DNA of 64,000 nucleotides from Metaphire vulgaris. Lineage: Eukaryota > Annelida > Clitellata > Crassiclitellata > Megascolecidae. The notes under the pieces were generated by a model, which was not told the DNA's origin, did no database searches, and saw only the letters and a program-made list of their open reading frames with translations. Each line of letters begins with the position of its first letter. Within the stretch, counting starts at the first letter, position 1. Below, piece by piece: positions 12,407 to 23,498 of the stretch. The DNA is taken from positions 6,846,497 through 6,910,496 of the forward strand of contig CM030849.1 in NCBI GenBank assembly GCA_018105865.1. Reading direction: 5' to 3'. Both the position numbers and the translations under genes were made by a program.

Positions 12407-12455
12407 CTCTCTTTCTCTGTCTCTATCTCTCTGTCTCTGTCTCTGTCTCTGTCCC

Positions 12456-12528
<73 letters not shown>
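12407..12528. repeat. TCTC/TCTG microsatellite
   Basis: Interrupted CT and CTGT repeats with a pure TCTG block and a pure TC block. Confidence 0.95.
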
Positions 12529-12532
<4 letters not shown>

Positions 12533-13789
12533 CATCGTCATCGATGATCTCCATTCTTCTTCATCTCCAAACGTACAATTTCCATGATCTTTCTATTCCT
12601 AAATACAATATTCAACAGACAGTAATATTACGAATATATGATATGGTGCAGCAATGTTCTTTCCTCCGTATGAACTCAACATATTCCTACTTATTTCACT
12701 TCATAACGATAGCTTATGCAAAACGTATATTCTAATATCAATGTCTCTAAAACTGCATGTAGAATAAGACAAAAGAAAGGCATAGTTCAGTGCTCATGTC
12801 TGATCTTCCAGCAAAAATGACAAGATAAAACAACCAGATTCTAAAATTTCAACATGACATCAACTAAGAACCGGTCCAACGTTCATTCTCTTCGTGCGCT
12901 TTCCAAAATTCTCCTTTTGAAAAATAACCTTCTGTTCTACGTACCTAATCTTTTTCTCATATTTGTTTTACTTTCGATAAAAATCTATTTATACTTGTGC
13001 ATTCTTTGGCAATAGCATTTCAGATTCATACATACATTCATGGGGGCGCGGCGCAACAGGGTGGGCCAGGTGGGCGATGGCCCACCCAATATTTAGCCCA
13101 ATGGGCCACAATGTGTTTGGCCCACCCAAGTTCAATTGGCAAATTACAATGTTTTTTGGAGCTAATAACTGTAAATTCGCAAAATATGGGCATAATATGT
13201 CTGGACGCCCCACTTTTCAGCCAAGGGTTGCCCAAAAACAGCAGGACATCTCCACATAAACGCTAAAATTTTAGCATAAACGAGAGTGGCCTAAAGTTTG
13301 ATAACAGTCTGGTTAATCTTTCTATGGTATAGTATATCAGCAGGTGCGCTTAGGGGAGAGAAGAACCACGGCTTTCGAAAGATATGCATGGATAATTTGC
13401 TAGGGTCAAGACTCAAGGGTCAGTGACCTTAACAGTGGCGGCTCCGGGATTTGGCAAGTGGGGGCCGTTGAAGTGGCAACGTTTAACCCTAGAACGCATG
13501 ACGGGGTCATTTTGACCCCGAAGCAAGTATTTTTGTAGAATAACTTTCTCCCCAAAAAAGATTTTGCGGCGAGCCTTGGTGACATCTTTCAAAAGTGTAC
13601 AAGTTAGACATAGATGACATAGATCTGTAAATTTTTAACATCCAAGCCTAACTACAGATGTTTATGTAAGCAGTGGTAGCATGTGCATGACGGGGTCATT
13701 TTGACCCCGTAATGGTACTAATACATTCTAGGGGAATCTGGACAATTCTTGAGATAGAATCCATCATCATTATATGGTCCCACTTATTT

Positions 13790-13820
<31 letters not shown>

Positions 13821-13834
13821 CTAGAAAGATGCTC

Positions 13835-14735
13835 GCTTCGCTCGCGCTCGCTTCGCTCGCAGTGCAGGATAATACTAAAACCCAATCATTGAATTCATGC
13901 TGCTGAACAACGTTTCAATGAGGTACATACGCCACGTAGCCAAGCTCTGACGCTGCAACGTACGCTTCGTCAAACGCTTCGCGTGGCTACGTTTCAATGA
14001 CGTACATACGCCACGTAGCCAAGCTCTGACGCTGCAACGTACGCTTCGTCAAACGCTTCGCGTGGCCGTTCGCTTCGCGTCGCCGTTCGCTTCGCGAGTT
14101 GTAGGCCTACACACTATGACGCTGCAACGTACGCTTCGTCAAACGCTTCGCGTGGCCGTTCGCTTCGCGTCGCCGTTCGCTTCGCGAGTTGTAGGCCTAC
14201 ACACTGATGACGCTGCAACGTACGCTTCGTCAAACGCTTCGCGTGGCTACGTTTCAATGACGTACATACGCCACGTAGCCAAGCTCTGACGCTGCAACGT
14301 ACGCTTCGTCAAACGCTTCGCGTGGCCGTTCGCTTCGCGTCTCCGTTCGCTTCGCGTCGCCGTTCGCTTCGCGAGTTGTAGGCCTACACACTATGACGCT
14401 GCAACGTACGCTTCGTCAAACGCTTCGCGTGGCTACGTTTCAATGACGTACATACGCCACGTAGCCAAGCTCTGATGCTGCAACGTACGCTTCGTCAAAC
14501 GCTTCGTGTGGCCGTTCGCTTCGCGTGGCCGTTCGCTTCGCGTCGCCGTTCGCTTCGCGAGTTGTAGGCCTACACACTATGACGCTGCAACGTACGCTTC
14601 GTCAAACGCTTCGCGTGGCCGTTCGCTTCGCGTCGCCGTTCGCTTCGCGAGTTGTAGGCCTACACACTATGACGCTGCAACGTACGCTTCGTCAAACGCT
14701 TCGCGTGGCCGTTCGCTTCGCGTCGCATTTCGATT
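13835..14735. repeat. CpG-rich satellite, ~90-bp modular monomer
   Basis: Repeated modules are ACGCTGCAACGTACGCTTCG, TCAAACGCTTCGCGTGG, CCGTTCGCTTCGCGTCG and GAGTTGTAGGCCTACACACT, in varying order, about nine times. Long apparent ORFs here come from the repeat and are not genes. It is very rich in CpG and TTCG compared with the AT-rich surroundings. Confidence 0.9.
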
Positions 14736-15037
14736 CGCGAAGCCTAAGATTCCAGAACGACCAATCAGAACGCTCACCCAGCTAACCAAGCAGAACGCTT
14801 GAAGGTAACGAATGAGAACGTCACACAGCCACCAATCAGAACGCTCACACAGCCAACCAATCAGAACGCTTGAAGGTAACAGACATACAGAGCAAGGATC
14901 TTAATATTATAAAAAAATGCTCGCTTCGCTCGCACTCGCTTCTCTCTTTGCTCGCAGTGCAGGCTCGCTTCGTTCGAGGCAACGAATATTCCAACAAACA
15001 AATTAAACATAAACTGCTTACACAAATCGGGCCTAAA

Positions 15038-15352
15038 TGTGCTCTATAAAATTAGCCTTAAGCGAAGCGTAACCTCGTCTTTCTAACGTATATAACCGCT
15101 GAGATACAGTATAGGTGCTATACGAAGCTCCTATTCACCATTCGGCACTGCACAAAAATACCTCTAACTTAACTACCGTAATAATCGATGAATAATTAAT
15201 GTGCTTTATAAAATTAGCTTTAAGCGAAGCGTAACTGCGTCTTTCTAACGTTTATAACCGCTGAGATATCGGTGCTATACGAAGCTCCTATTCACCATTC
15301 GGCGCTGCATAAACATGCATTTAATTTAACTAATAATCGATGAATAATTAAT
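15038..15352 (+). repeat. Two direct copies of a ~155-bp unit
   Basis: Both copies contain TTAAGCGAAGCGTAAC, ATAACCGCTGAGATA, TATACGAAGCTCCTATTCAC and AATAATCGATGAATAATTAAT-like ends. They differ by small indels. Confidence 0.85.
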
Positions 15353-15460
15353 TCCTTTGCAAGAAACCCGGGGATAAAAATTTCAGGAATCGATAGAAAC
15401 GTAAGGAATTATAAAAAGGGACCTTTAAAGTTTAAAGTACTAAACGGAACATTTGAAACT

Positions 15461-15909
15461 CATAATGCTAATCTATAGGGCATGACGTTGCACATTTGCG
15501 TCAGATTGCGGTAGATTTCCGTAGCTATGCAAAAATCTCAAAATGCTAATCTATAGGGCATGACGTTGCACATTTGCGTCAGATTGCGGTAGATTTCCGT
15601 AGCTATGCAAAAATCTCATAATGCTAATCTATAGGGCATGACGTTGCACATTTGCGTCAGATTGCGGTAGATTTCCGTAGCTATGCAAAAATCTCATAAT
15701 GCTAATCTATAGGGCATGACGTTGCACATTTGCGTCAGATTGCGGTAGATTTCCGTAGCTATGCAAAAATCTCATAATGCTAATCTATAGGGCATGACAT
15801 TGCACATTTGCGTCAGATTGCGGTAGATTTCCGTAGCTATGTAAAAATCTCATAATGCTAATCTATAGGGCATGACGTTGCACATTTGCGTCAAATTGCG
15901 GTAGATTTC
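15461..15909 (+). repeat. 78-bp tandem repeat, six copies
   Basis: Copies start at 15461, 15539, 15617, 15695, 15773 and 15851, the last one partial. The unit contains GCTAATCTATAGGGCATGAC and TTTGCGTCAGATTGCGGTAG. They are almost identical, so the array is young or homogenised. Confidence 0.95.
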
Positions 15910-16245
15910 GGGAGGGGAGGGGGTTATATTCCGGAGGCACACAGCCAAGCTCAACCAAAGGGATGGTTGGTTGGGAGATGGATGGGGAGAGGGGGTGGAA
16001 GAGGGATGGGGAGAAGGGGTGGAGGGAAGGGGTGGAGGAAGGGGGTTGGGAGAGGGTTGGGAGGAAGGGGGTTGGGAAGAGGGGTGGAGGAAGGGGTTGG
16101 GAGAGGGTTTGGGGGTTGGAAGGGAAGGGGAGAGAGAGTTTGGGGGTTGGGAGGAGAGGAAGGGGTTGGGAGAGGGGGGGGTGGAAAGAGGGTGGGGAGG
16201 GGAAGGTGGGGAGGGGAGGGGTTTGTTTGAGAGAGGGATGGGCTC
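15910..16245 (+). repeat. G-rich purine tract (GGGAGG/GGTTGGG minisatellite)
   Basis: About 330 bp of nearly uninterrupted purine plus GGTTGGG motifs on the + strand. The long overlapping ORFs on both strands are by-products of its composition. G-quadruplex formation is plausible from the density of GGG runs. Confidence 0.9.
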
Positions 16246-16317
16246 TGACGGGAGAGGGAAAGGAACGGGGTTTGAGCTGCATTTAAGACGCTTCGAACGC
16301 TCCGTTGATTAGAAAAT

Positions 16318-16471
16318 AATAGACAATGGTTGTCAATGGCAACAGCCTCGTGCACAGCCCAGGACAGAGGTTACGCAATTCGATTGTTACACAGTTTTGA
16401 TTAAACAATAGACAATGGTTGTCAATGGCAACAGCCTCGTGCACAGCCCAGGACAGAGGTTACGCATTCGA
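16318..16471 (+). repeat. Direct repeat of ~68 bp, ~91 bp apart
   Basis: The block beginning AATAGACAATGGTTGTCAAT and ending ACAGAGGTTACGCA occurs twice (from about 16317 and 16407). An adjacent TAA microsatellite at 16555-16603 follows CAATCAGAACGCTTGAAGG, a phrase also present at 14860. Confidence 0.85.
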
Positions 16472-16556
16472 CTTCGCAACGTCGATTGGTGACCAATCAG
16501 AACGCTTGAAGGCAACAGACAAACTGGACAAACAGAGCAAGAATCTTAATATTATA

Positions 16557-16604
<48 letters not shown>

Positions 16605-17039
16605 TTACAATGATATCTGAAGGGTTTCCTGTGGTGTTATTACATGTGAAGTAGAGATTATCAAGTATTGTCATAGAGAATTAGCTGTAAATTGTTGTAA
16701 ATGCGACTAAAAGTGAGCAAAATGATTTTGTAAATCAGAAGCTCTGAATAGGATTAGTGGTTGGCTAAATGACAATACTAGTGATAGTTCGGAAGCGGAC
16801 GTGGCATCACATGACGAAGACAAATTGGACCATCCGGTCATTCCTACTCAGGAGATGAGTCAGTCTAATGCTGATAAGGGATGAAATGATTCCTTGTCAC
16901 TGATGAAAGTTTGGCAGTTGCCAGTGATATCAGCGACCCAACTGTTGAGGCAGTTAGTACTCAAAACCACAGGTTATATGTAGACCAGAGATTATATGTA
17001 GCACCATAGCAGCGTCAGGACGAACTTGGGACTCTGTTC

Positions 17040-17937
17040 CTCCCATCAAGTCACAGACAGTTCAAGTCAATCTAATTACGGAAAAGGCCTGGGCTGCGGA
17101 TTCTGCAAGGAAAATAGGGACAATGACTGATGTATTTTCTTTGTTTGTACCGGATTCAATGCTGAATGACATACTGAAGTATACCAACGTCCAACAAATA
17201 TGCTCTGCAGTCGGAAGGGAACGATCCACTGAGTTGCATTTCAGTTACACTTCTGGAGCTGAAAGCAGTGGCGGCTCTAGGATTTGGCAAGTAGGGGGCC
17301 GTTGGGGTGGCAACTTCTAATCATAGGGGGCCAACCATTTGTTGTTTAAAGTATGTAGCATTAAGTGTAGGGTCCCAACTGGGGGCCACTGGGGGGCAGG
17401 CACTCAATAGGGGCACGGCCCCCTGGCCCCCCCGGTGGAGCCGCCACTGGCTGAAAGTCGTTATAGGTTTGCTGTATTTGATGCATATGGTGTCTGCAAG
17501 GGACAACACGAGTCAGCGAGACAACTATGAAGTTCTTGATCACTCGGACGACCCAAGTTTACCGTTACCATATCAATAAATCGTTTCGAAGCAGTTCTTT
17601 CCCACATGCAATTCGATGATCGTGAAACGCGTGGAGTTCGCCGTCAGTCAGATACATTTGCTCCATTTCGTTACATGTGAACCGCATTTATTGCCAACTG
17701 TTTGGAAAATGTTGTGTCCACCACACTGGACAATAAAGTAGATGAGCAGCTCATGCCATTTCGTGAGCGATACCCATTTTAAAAATACTTACCAACCAAA
17801 ACCAAACAAATATAGTATGAAAGTATGGTTGCTAGTTGACTCGGAGTTCTACTATGTGTACAATGCGAAACCGAAGACCTACATTGGACAAGAAGGCGAT
17901 GGTGTGCAAAACAACTCTCTGTTGGGACCCTATACTT
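17040..17937 (+). pseudogene. Decayed piggyBac transposase
   Basis: Fragments in changing frames follow the family order. First is TMTDVFSLFVPDSMLNDILK (entry region), then IGLLYLMHMVSARDN, then a RFDDRETRGVRRQSD-like block before the catalytic core, then VDEQLMPFRERYPF and an MKVWLLVDSEFYYVYNAKPK-like block with YIGQ. Several stop codons and frameshifts separate them. A MITE (17266-17449) interrupts the frame after the first block, and a MITE fragment cuts it off at about 17931, so the C-terminal half is missing. No active transposase could be made from this copy. Confidence 0.8.
17266..17449. mobile_element. hAT MITE (CAGTGGCGGCTC family), intact copy B
   Basis: Ends CAGTGGCGGCTC / complement, G-rich interior with GGCAAGTAGGGGGCCGTTG and AACCATTTGTTGTT. 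Perfect 8-bp target duplication GCTGAAAG (17258-17265, 17450-17457) inside the piggyBac transposase relic. Confidence 0.92.
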
Positions 17938-18029
17938 AAAACTACATACCTAGCAACAAATAGTTGGCCCCCATGCGTAGAAGTTGCCACCAAAATGCCC
18001 CCCCTTGCCAAATCCTGGAGCCGCCACTG
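17931..18029 (-). mobile_element. hAT MITE (CAGTGGCGGCTC family), truncated copy C
   Basis: It is the reverse-strand left half of the MITE: it begins within the TTGGGACCCTATACTTAA module and ends ...GAGCCGCCACTG. The other half is absent. Confidence 0.8.
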
Positions 18030-20026
18030 CTATGACAATGTATAATTATTTGCATTTAATATTTCATAAATAAATAGTTTTACAATAATGTATTAAATAG
18101 ATAGTTTTCTAACTTTGTTATACGTGGCTGCTGTTTGGGGTCATTTTGACCCCGTCATGCGTTAACGTTTGTAAAAAGCTCATGCGCTCTAGGGTTAATC
18201 ATGGGGACCAACCATTTGTTCTTAGGTATGTAGTATTAAGTATAGGGTCCAAACAGGAGCAGCCACTGGGGGCCAGATACTCAACAGGGGACTCGTGCCG
18301 CCACTGGACCTTAGGGTCAGCCGACGTCCGATGCCCACGGTGTTGCTGTCGCGGACATTCCGATAAGATGCGTTCATAAAGATTAATGTTGTCTGTAACG
18401 GGGATAGGGGGCCTAATTAACACCCCTGGGCGCCCTGACACCCCCAAGATCGTGGCTAGGTGTTCTGTGGAAACGGGGAAGGGGTGAGATTCGAGACGAA
18501 TGAAAGCAGTCGTAGTAAGATATAGAAAATTTCAATCCATCCTAAGCAGTGACTAGTTTCTCTACCCAGAGTTTTACTCTGCACCGTATCGTATGACCAC
18601 ACGCCCAATCAACCTCGATCGTCAGCTACTGTGAGGTCGAATTGTTTATTGAATTTGTTAAATCTTGTTAGCTGCTTTGTTTTATTTTTACAAAGAAGCC
18701 GCAAATAATATTAATTTTAATGATTGTAAATGCCTAAACGAACATCAAAAAACGACATCGTGATGCTGTTCATTCTAACATCTGTATTGAGTAATAGGCC
18801 AAAAGAGACCATTTCTCGTTGAAACTATGAGACAGGCAACTTTCAGAAACTATTGCCGTATCTTTGGTGTTAGCAGGACAACTTATATAGCGTCTAGGCA
18901 TAACGAAAGTCAAAGTTTTGCGTACTTTAACAAAATGTCACTTGAATGAAGTGTCATAAAAGTGTCATATTCTCCCGGAATGAGATGATCGAGTAGGATG
19001 TGTTGACGTCCTCACTCCTCAGGCAGAGTTTCGCTTATGAAAAGTTCAAAAACAGTCATAAAGCGCTTTGTTTACACTAGTCTGCTTTTTCTTAGACTGA
19101 GTGAAGATGAGAAGTCAGGACTCAGGACACCCCAAGTTTCGTGGCAGATCGCCGCCTATGATAGTGGCTAATGTACACACTGACCTTCTTGCTAATAGGC
19201 CCTATAAACGTTGTGTCGGTGGCGAACGAGTTTGCGAGTCCAAATGACTCACGTCGAAAATAGTATGGACACTTTTCTGCCTAGTTTGAATCTTTGCTGA
19301 AACGCACTGCTGCACTGCCGCTGTTTGTGCTATTTCACATTTTATATTATATTAATAATAAAAATAAAATATTATATCATAAACATATGGTGATATATTG
19401 TAAAAGATTTTTCAAATTTCTACACAACGCTATCGCCCATTTGTGGGGAATGGACATTGGAGGAGAAGGACGTTTAACTGTAAGGACGGGAAGAGGAGGG
19501 GAGGAAATGGGTCCAGGGCTGAGGGCTCCAGACCCCATGGGAGGTAAGAAAATTAAATTAAGCAAATTCATTTGCTAACTGGCAACTTGCCATGTTGGCC
19601 CACCCAATATTTGGCTCGTGGCACCCCCATGCATACATTAACGTCATCACTCCCCTTTTCATGAGCCTCAATTACATGTCCAACGTCATAACGAGCTTTG
19701 AGACTAACAATAACTGAGAATATGGCGAGAAGAAGGGAAAGAATAGCGAATTGAATTAAAAATCTGACGAGACGCCATGCTTGTGGCGATCGAGGAAATG
19801 TCGGAGAATATTTTGAAGTTTCTTCGGGTTAAGACTTGTTAGCAAAAAGTCAAAAGCATGCAACATTATGATCAATGCATACTTCTATTTTTCACAGGCT
19901 CGTTTCCACAGCCAATCACAATTCTTCATCCTGCTATAAGCGTTAGGCCTAATTACTTACTAAGGCTAAGAAACTTTTTGGGCAAATCGCATCCTACGAG
20001 AGACAGATGAGCAACGGATATAATAA

Positions 20027-20072
20027 TAATGTGATTTTAAGTGGTTTAGGAGACAAAGTAAGCCTGTGTGAA
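20027..20072 (-). mobile_element. LINE 3'-tail hairpin relic
   Basis: AAGTGGTTTAGG...AAAACCAC is a stem-loop with the same layout (GTGGTT ... AACCAC around a CAGGC-type loop) as the tail of the LINE at 21556-22215. Here it is on the minus strand. Confidence 0.45.
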
Positions 20073-20347
20073 AACCACTGAGCAACTCTCCGCATTCAAT
20101 AACCGAGTTTTCCGAGATAGCCTTTGGACCCGTTTACTGGAAGTAGCAGTTCAGTGCCGGATATCGAGTGCTTCGGTAGCTATTTTGGAAGGGCGTCAGC
20201 TCAGAATTGGATGAACTGTCGGCCTAGGCTCCAGTTTCACACCATTCACTTGACCAACGACGTCAGAGCCTGCAGAAATTGGCCTACAGTCTCTCTAGCG
20301 CTTTAGGCTGATGACTTTTGCATAATCAGTGCCCAAGCTGCAAGTTG

Positions 20348-20571
20348 CAGTGGCGCAACCAGAGGATCCTGTAATAAGAGGCCACATCGACATTTTCATA
20401 CAGAAAACTCCTACAAGAAAAAAGCACATCCATGGCATCTCTTCCGTCAGGCTAGCTATGTGCGCCCTCCCCAAAAATAACTCAACGACCTTGGGCAAAC
20501 AATAAAGCCGGTCCCAACCGGAATATGAGACCCGCCCCTCCACCACCCCTCCTCCAATTGGCTACGCCAAT
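20348..20571. mobile_element. Probable hAT-type MITE
   Basis: Ends CAGTGGCGCAACCAGAGG and the complement of a TTGGCGTAGCCAATTGGAGG-like sequence are inverted. Flanks GCAAGTTG and GCAAGATG agree at 7 of 8 bases. The exact right boundary is uncertain by one or two bases. Confidence 0.55.
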
Positions 20572-21430
20572 GCAAGATGTAGTAGAAAATAGGCGCGCTG
20601 CAATTAAAGATGGAATTTCCCTTAAGTGATGGCTCAGGCAAACAGCTATGTGTTGTGTATAATAATTCTCTTGAATAAAATGATCATTGGCGTTTTCAAT
20701 ATTCTGAAGCGGTAAGTTTGTTTCTAAACTGTTGAGAGGACGTTTCGTTGAACGTCGATTTCATCGAGACGTGACTTGAGCCCAACAATTGAAACTCTAT
20801 GGGAATTTTATAACCTTACTGAAAATATAATCAAAGGAACTAACTCTGATCTGAATTTTAGCCGATTTTACAGGGAGTCCCTACGAACATTGTCAGGGTA
20901 AAGCGTTGATATAGGTTATTAATATAACGGAAACTTAAAGAGGGGATTCTATGCTCACAGAAATCTCTCAGGTTGGATTAATGCGTCACCCTAAACAGCA
21001 GCAGCAGCGACAGGATGGCCTTAGCAGGCTTCTCCTTCTCCGCTAATTACTGACCCGATAATACGATGACTTTGGCCTCAAATAGGACAAACGGATGCTT
21101 TCACTTACCGCAAAAGCCCAAATGATGTCTGGCCCATCAGCCAATCGAGGCTACAGCCAACGTCACGTGACGTCCTCTGGACCTCTATTTCAGGCCTCTC
21201 CCTCTCCATTTTCCTGTCGGTTTCTTTTCTTCGGTCAAGTATTAATTCACTCTTTTGTGACAATTTTTTTTCGAATTTTATAAGATATTAATTTTTGCTT
21301 TTATTCTATCGTTATCATCTTTGCACGCCACCTGGTGTTCTAAATGTGAATCGACAAAACAGCGCATGTTGACCCTGAGATCGTCGAAGTCAGGCTTTAG
21401 TCGAGAGATGCAGCAGAAGGCGAGCACACG

Positions 21431-21482
21431 CACACAAACACGCATAAACACACACACACACACACAAACACACACATACAAG
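21431..21482. repeat. CA microsatellite
   Basis: Interrupted (CA)n, TG-rich on the minus strand. Confidence 0.95.
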
Positions 21483-21555
21483 TCACCGTTATCATAAACA
21501 GAGGCACGCATATTCATCATTGAATGACTTTGACCTTATCGTTATATTTAAGAAA

Positions 21556-22215
21556 TCATTTAGGGGTCATCATGCATAACAGCTTAAAGCCATCTAGGCA
21601 ATGTGCAGAGGCAGCTAATAAGGCCAACAAAATTCTAGGTATGATCAAAAGAACGATAGTGAGCAGAGAGAAGGATGTAATAATAAGACTTTACAAGACA
21701 TTGGTACGTCCACATTTAGAGTATTGTGTTCAAGCATGGTGTCCATTCCTGAAGAAAGACATAGAGACCTTAGAAAGAGTGCAACACAGAGCAACAAAGA
21801 TGATCAAGGGATATCACAAACTAACCTATGAGGAAAGGCTAAATCACTGTGGATTGACAACCCTGGAAAAAAGAAGAGAGAGAGGGGATTTGATCGAGAC
21901 ATACAAAATACTAACAAACAAAGTGGAAATGCCAAAGGAAAGATTTTTTACAATGAAGCAGTATGATCGAACCAGAGGACACAGCATGAAACTGTTCAAG
22001 AAACGGGTTGGGAGACATAAACAGCATTTTTTTAGTGCAAGAGTGGTGGACAGATGGAATGAACTGGATGAGGGGATAGTAACGGCTACAACTGTAAACG
22101 AGTTCAAAATAAACCTCAGTAGTTTAGGATATTAGATTGGACGGGAGCAACAGTGGTTCTCACACAGGGCAGTCCCTACTGAACCACTTTAAACCTTGTT
22201 ATATTATTATATATT
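21556..22215 (+). mobile_element. LINE 3' end: RT C-terminus plus conserved hairpin tail
   Basis: It is nearly identical to 809-1360 (MHNSLKPSRQCAEAANKANK onward) but keeps the authentic 3' end: stop codon at 22133, then GTGGTTCTCACACAGGGC, AGTCCCTACTGAACCAC (a stem-loop) and a TTATATTATTATAT tail. It is 5' truncated at about 21556, typical of incomplete reverse transcription. The same tail recurs near 59110 (-) and 59410 (+). Confidence 0.85.
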
Positions 22216-22249
22216 TAGGCCTAATTAATCTAGTTAAATGATAGAACAA

Positions 22250-23180
22250 GATCCATCACTATTCCACCGAATACTGTCATTTGATTGTCTGTCTCCGGCC
22301 TGATAACATGGATTTTATCTTTCACTTTTGCAGTTTAGATTTGATGTGCCTTCAGCTGATGCTTCTATACATTGTGCATTATGAGGTGGCGCCTTAGAAG
22401 TTTAGGATTACATTACATCGGTTATCTGATGCCATGGCTGCCGTGAGTATCGTTTAGGGTCAGTGTTTCGTGTATGGTTTATGATGTGGGTAATGATTAT
22501 ATTACATCGATAACGACGCATGATTTAGATTCAATTCGGCAAATAAAGATAACAAAAGCTGATACTGTAAATAGTTTTTGTCCGCGTTAACAGCTCTTGA
22601 TAATTTCGTGATAATAGTAATATCTTGCAATTCTTGTTATAATTTTGTGATCATTTCAACGGCTCGTAAAGATTTCGTGTTGTTGGAACTCATATCACTA
22701 ACGTAGTTTACTGGCGTTGCCGGGGTTTCAAAAGGTGCACTGTCATTTTTCCGTGAAATCTAGTGTAATATTAGATTCAAATCTTCATATTTGAGGCATG
22801 TTTTCGGATTAAATGACAGCAAGTCTGCAAATGAAACCCCTCTCACAACCAGTCTAAACCCCAAACGGATTTGATTGAAAATCAGGTCATTCGTGGATCA
22901 AATGACATTCCAAGACGCTCTAGTGCTAATATCCGCTAAGAAACTGCGAATTACTGACTACAGCTGTACAGTACATAGCCAGTAAGGTCTACTGGTATTG
23001 CGTGGTATACCGGTAACAAGAAAATACCGCTGTACGCTGTATTAAAAGTGGCGGTATTATATATACCGTAACCGTGGGCTTGCTGTATACGAGTATCTGT
23101 CATCAGTGGTATTGTTTTCAAATAAGCTTTCTTAGATACTTTAATGACTGTATATTTACTGTATAGCCTATCTAAAACTG
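22250..23180. other. Intergenic, nothing recognised
   Basis: AT-rich DNA with a short AATACCG-type self-similar patch at about 22990-23070 (GGTATACCGG, AATACCGCTG). No coding signal was found. Confidence 0.4.
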
Positions 23181-23290
23181 TAATTTTTGATAAAGGACCT
23201 GATATTTACAATAAATGCATTGAGCATAGAAATAAAAGAATAAGACCTGCTCCTAACAGAAAATTCATCGTTGACATCGGGGCTTTGATG
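23180..23290 (+). repeat. 5' flank shared with the intact ankyrin-cGAS-like gene
   Basis: GGACCTGATATTT, AATGAGCATA-like, CACCTGCT-like GCTAACAGAAA and GGGGCTTTGATGGA line up in the same order with 40775-40875 upstream of the gene at 41029. The duplication that made the two paralogues therefore included 5' flanking DNA. Confidence 0.75.
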
Positions 23291-23498
23291 GAATCTTGAC
23301 AGAGAGTTTATTGTCAATGTAGAAGCTTTTGATATGGTCAATCTATTTGGTTGTTCCATAAGTTTTTCCGACTGACTTAAAGGTACATCTATTTTTTCGT
23401 ATTTTGAAAAGATCGTCAACGGGATAACTAAAATGGTTGGACTGTACCACACCTGATATTGCTTCAACTTCAAAGTAGTCTTATTAGCAGTTTACACG

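Larger units (their letters stand above)
13487..18194 (+). mobile_element. piggyBac-type element with TTAA target site
   Basis: Both ends abut TTAA (13483-13486, 18195-18198) and begin CCCTAGAACGCATGA / CCCTAGAGCGCATGA when read inward, like classical piggyBac termini. A palindromic GGGGTCATTTTGACCCC occurs beside the left end (13504), again at 13692, and near the right end (18138). A decayed transposase lies at 17040-17937. The 3.3 kb between the left end and the transposase is nearly all satellite and microsatellite DNA, which is unusual for this superfamily. Confidence 0.88.
13433..18306. mobile_element. hAT MITE (CAGTGGCGGCTC family, copy A) split by a piggyBac
   Basis: The left half 13433-13486 and right half 18195-18306 join into one copy of the MITE seen intact at 17266-17449. 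Target duplications are GACCTTAA (13425-13432) and GACCTTAG (18307-18314). The break falls exactly at TTAA. Confidence 0.85.
13039..19631. mobile_element. Composite hAT-like element hosting a four-level transposon nest
   Basis: The ends are CATGGGGGCG and the complement of CATGGGGGTG, followed by a shared GGCCCACCCAATATTT motif near each end. A perfect 8-bp repeat CATACATT flanks the whole (13031-13038, 19632-19639). The original element is only about 1.7 kb (13039-13432 plus 18307-19631); the remainder arrived by later insertion. No transposase is recognised in its own sequence. The left flank is itself CATA-rich, which slightly weakens the target-duplication argument. Confidence 0.65.

Noticed and set aside
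14062..14802. ORFs of repeated VRFASPFASRVVGLHT type
   Set aside because: Products of the CpG-rich satellite; the same peptide appears in two frames.
15863..16355. Several long overlapping ORFs on both strands
   Set aside because: They lie in a G-rich low-complexity tract where stops are rare in all frames; no protein-like sequence.
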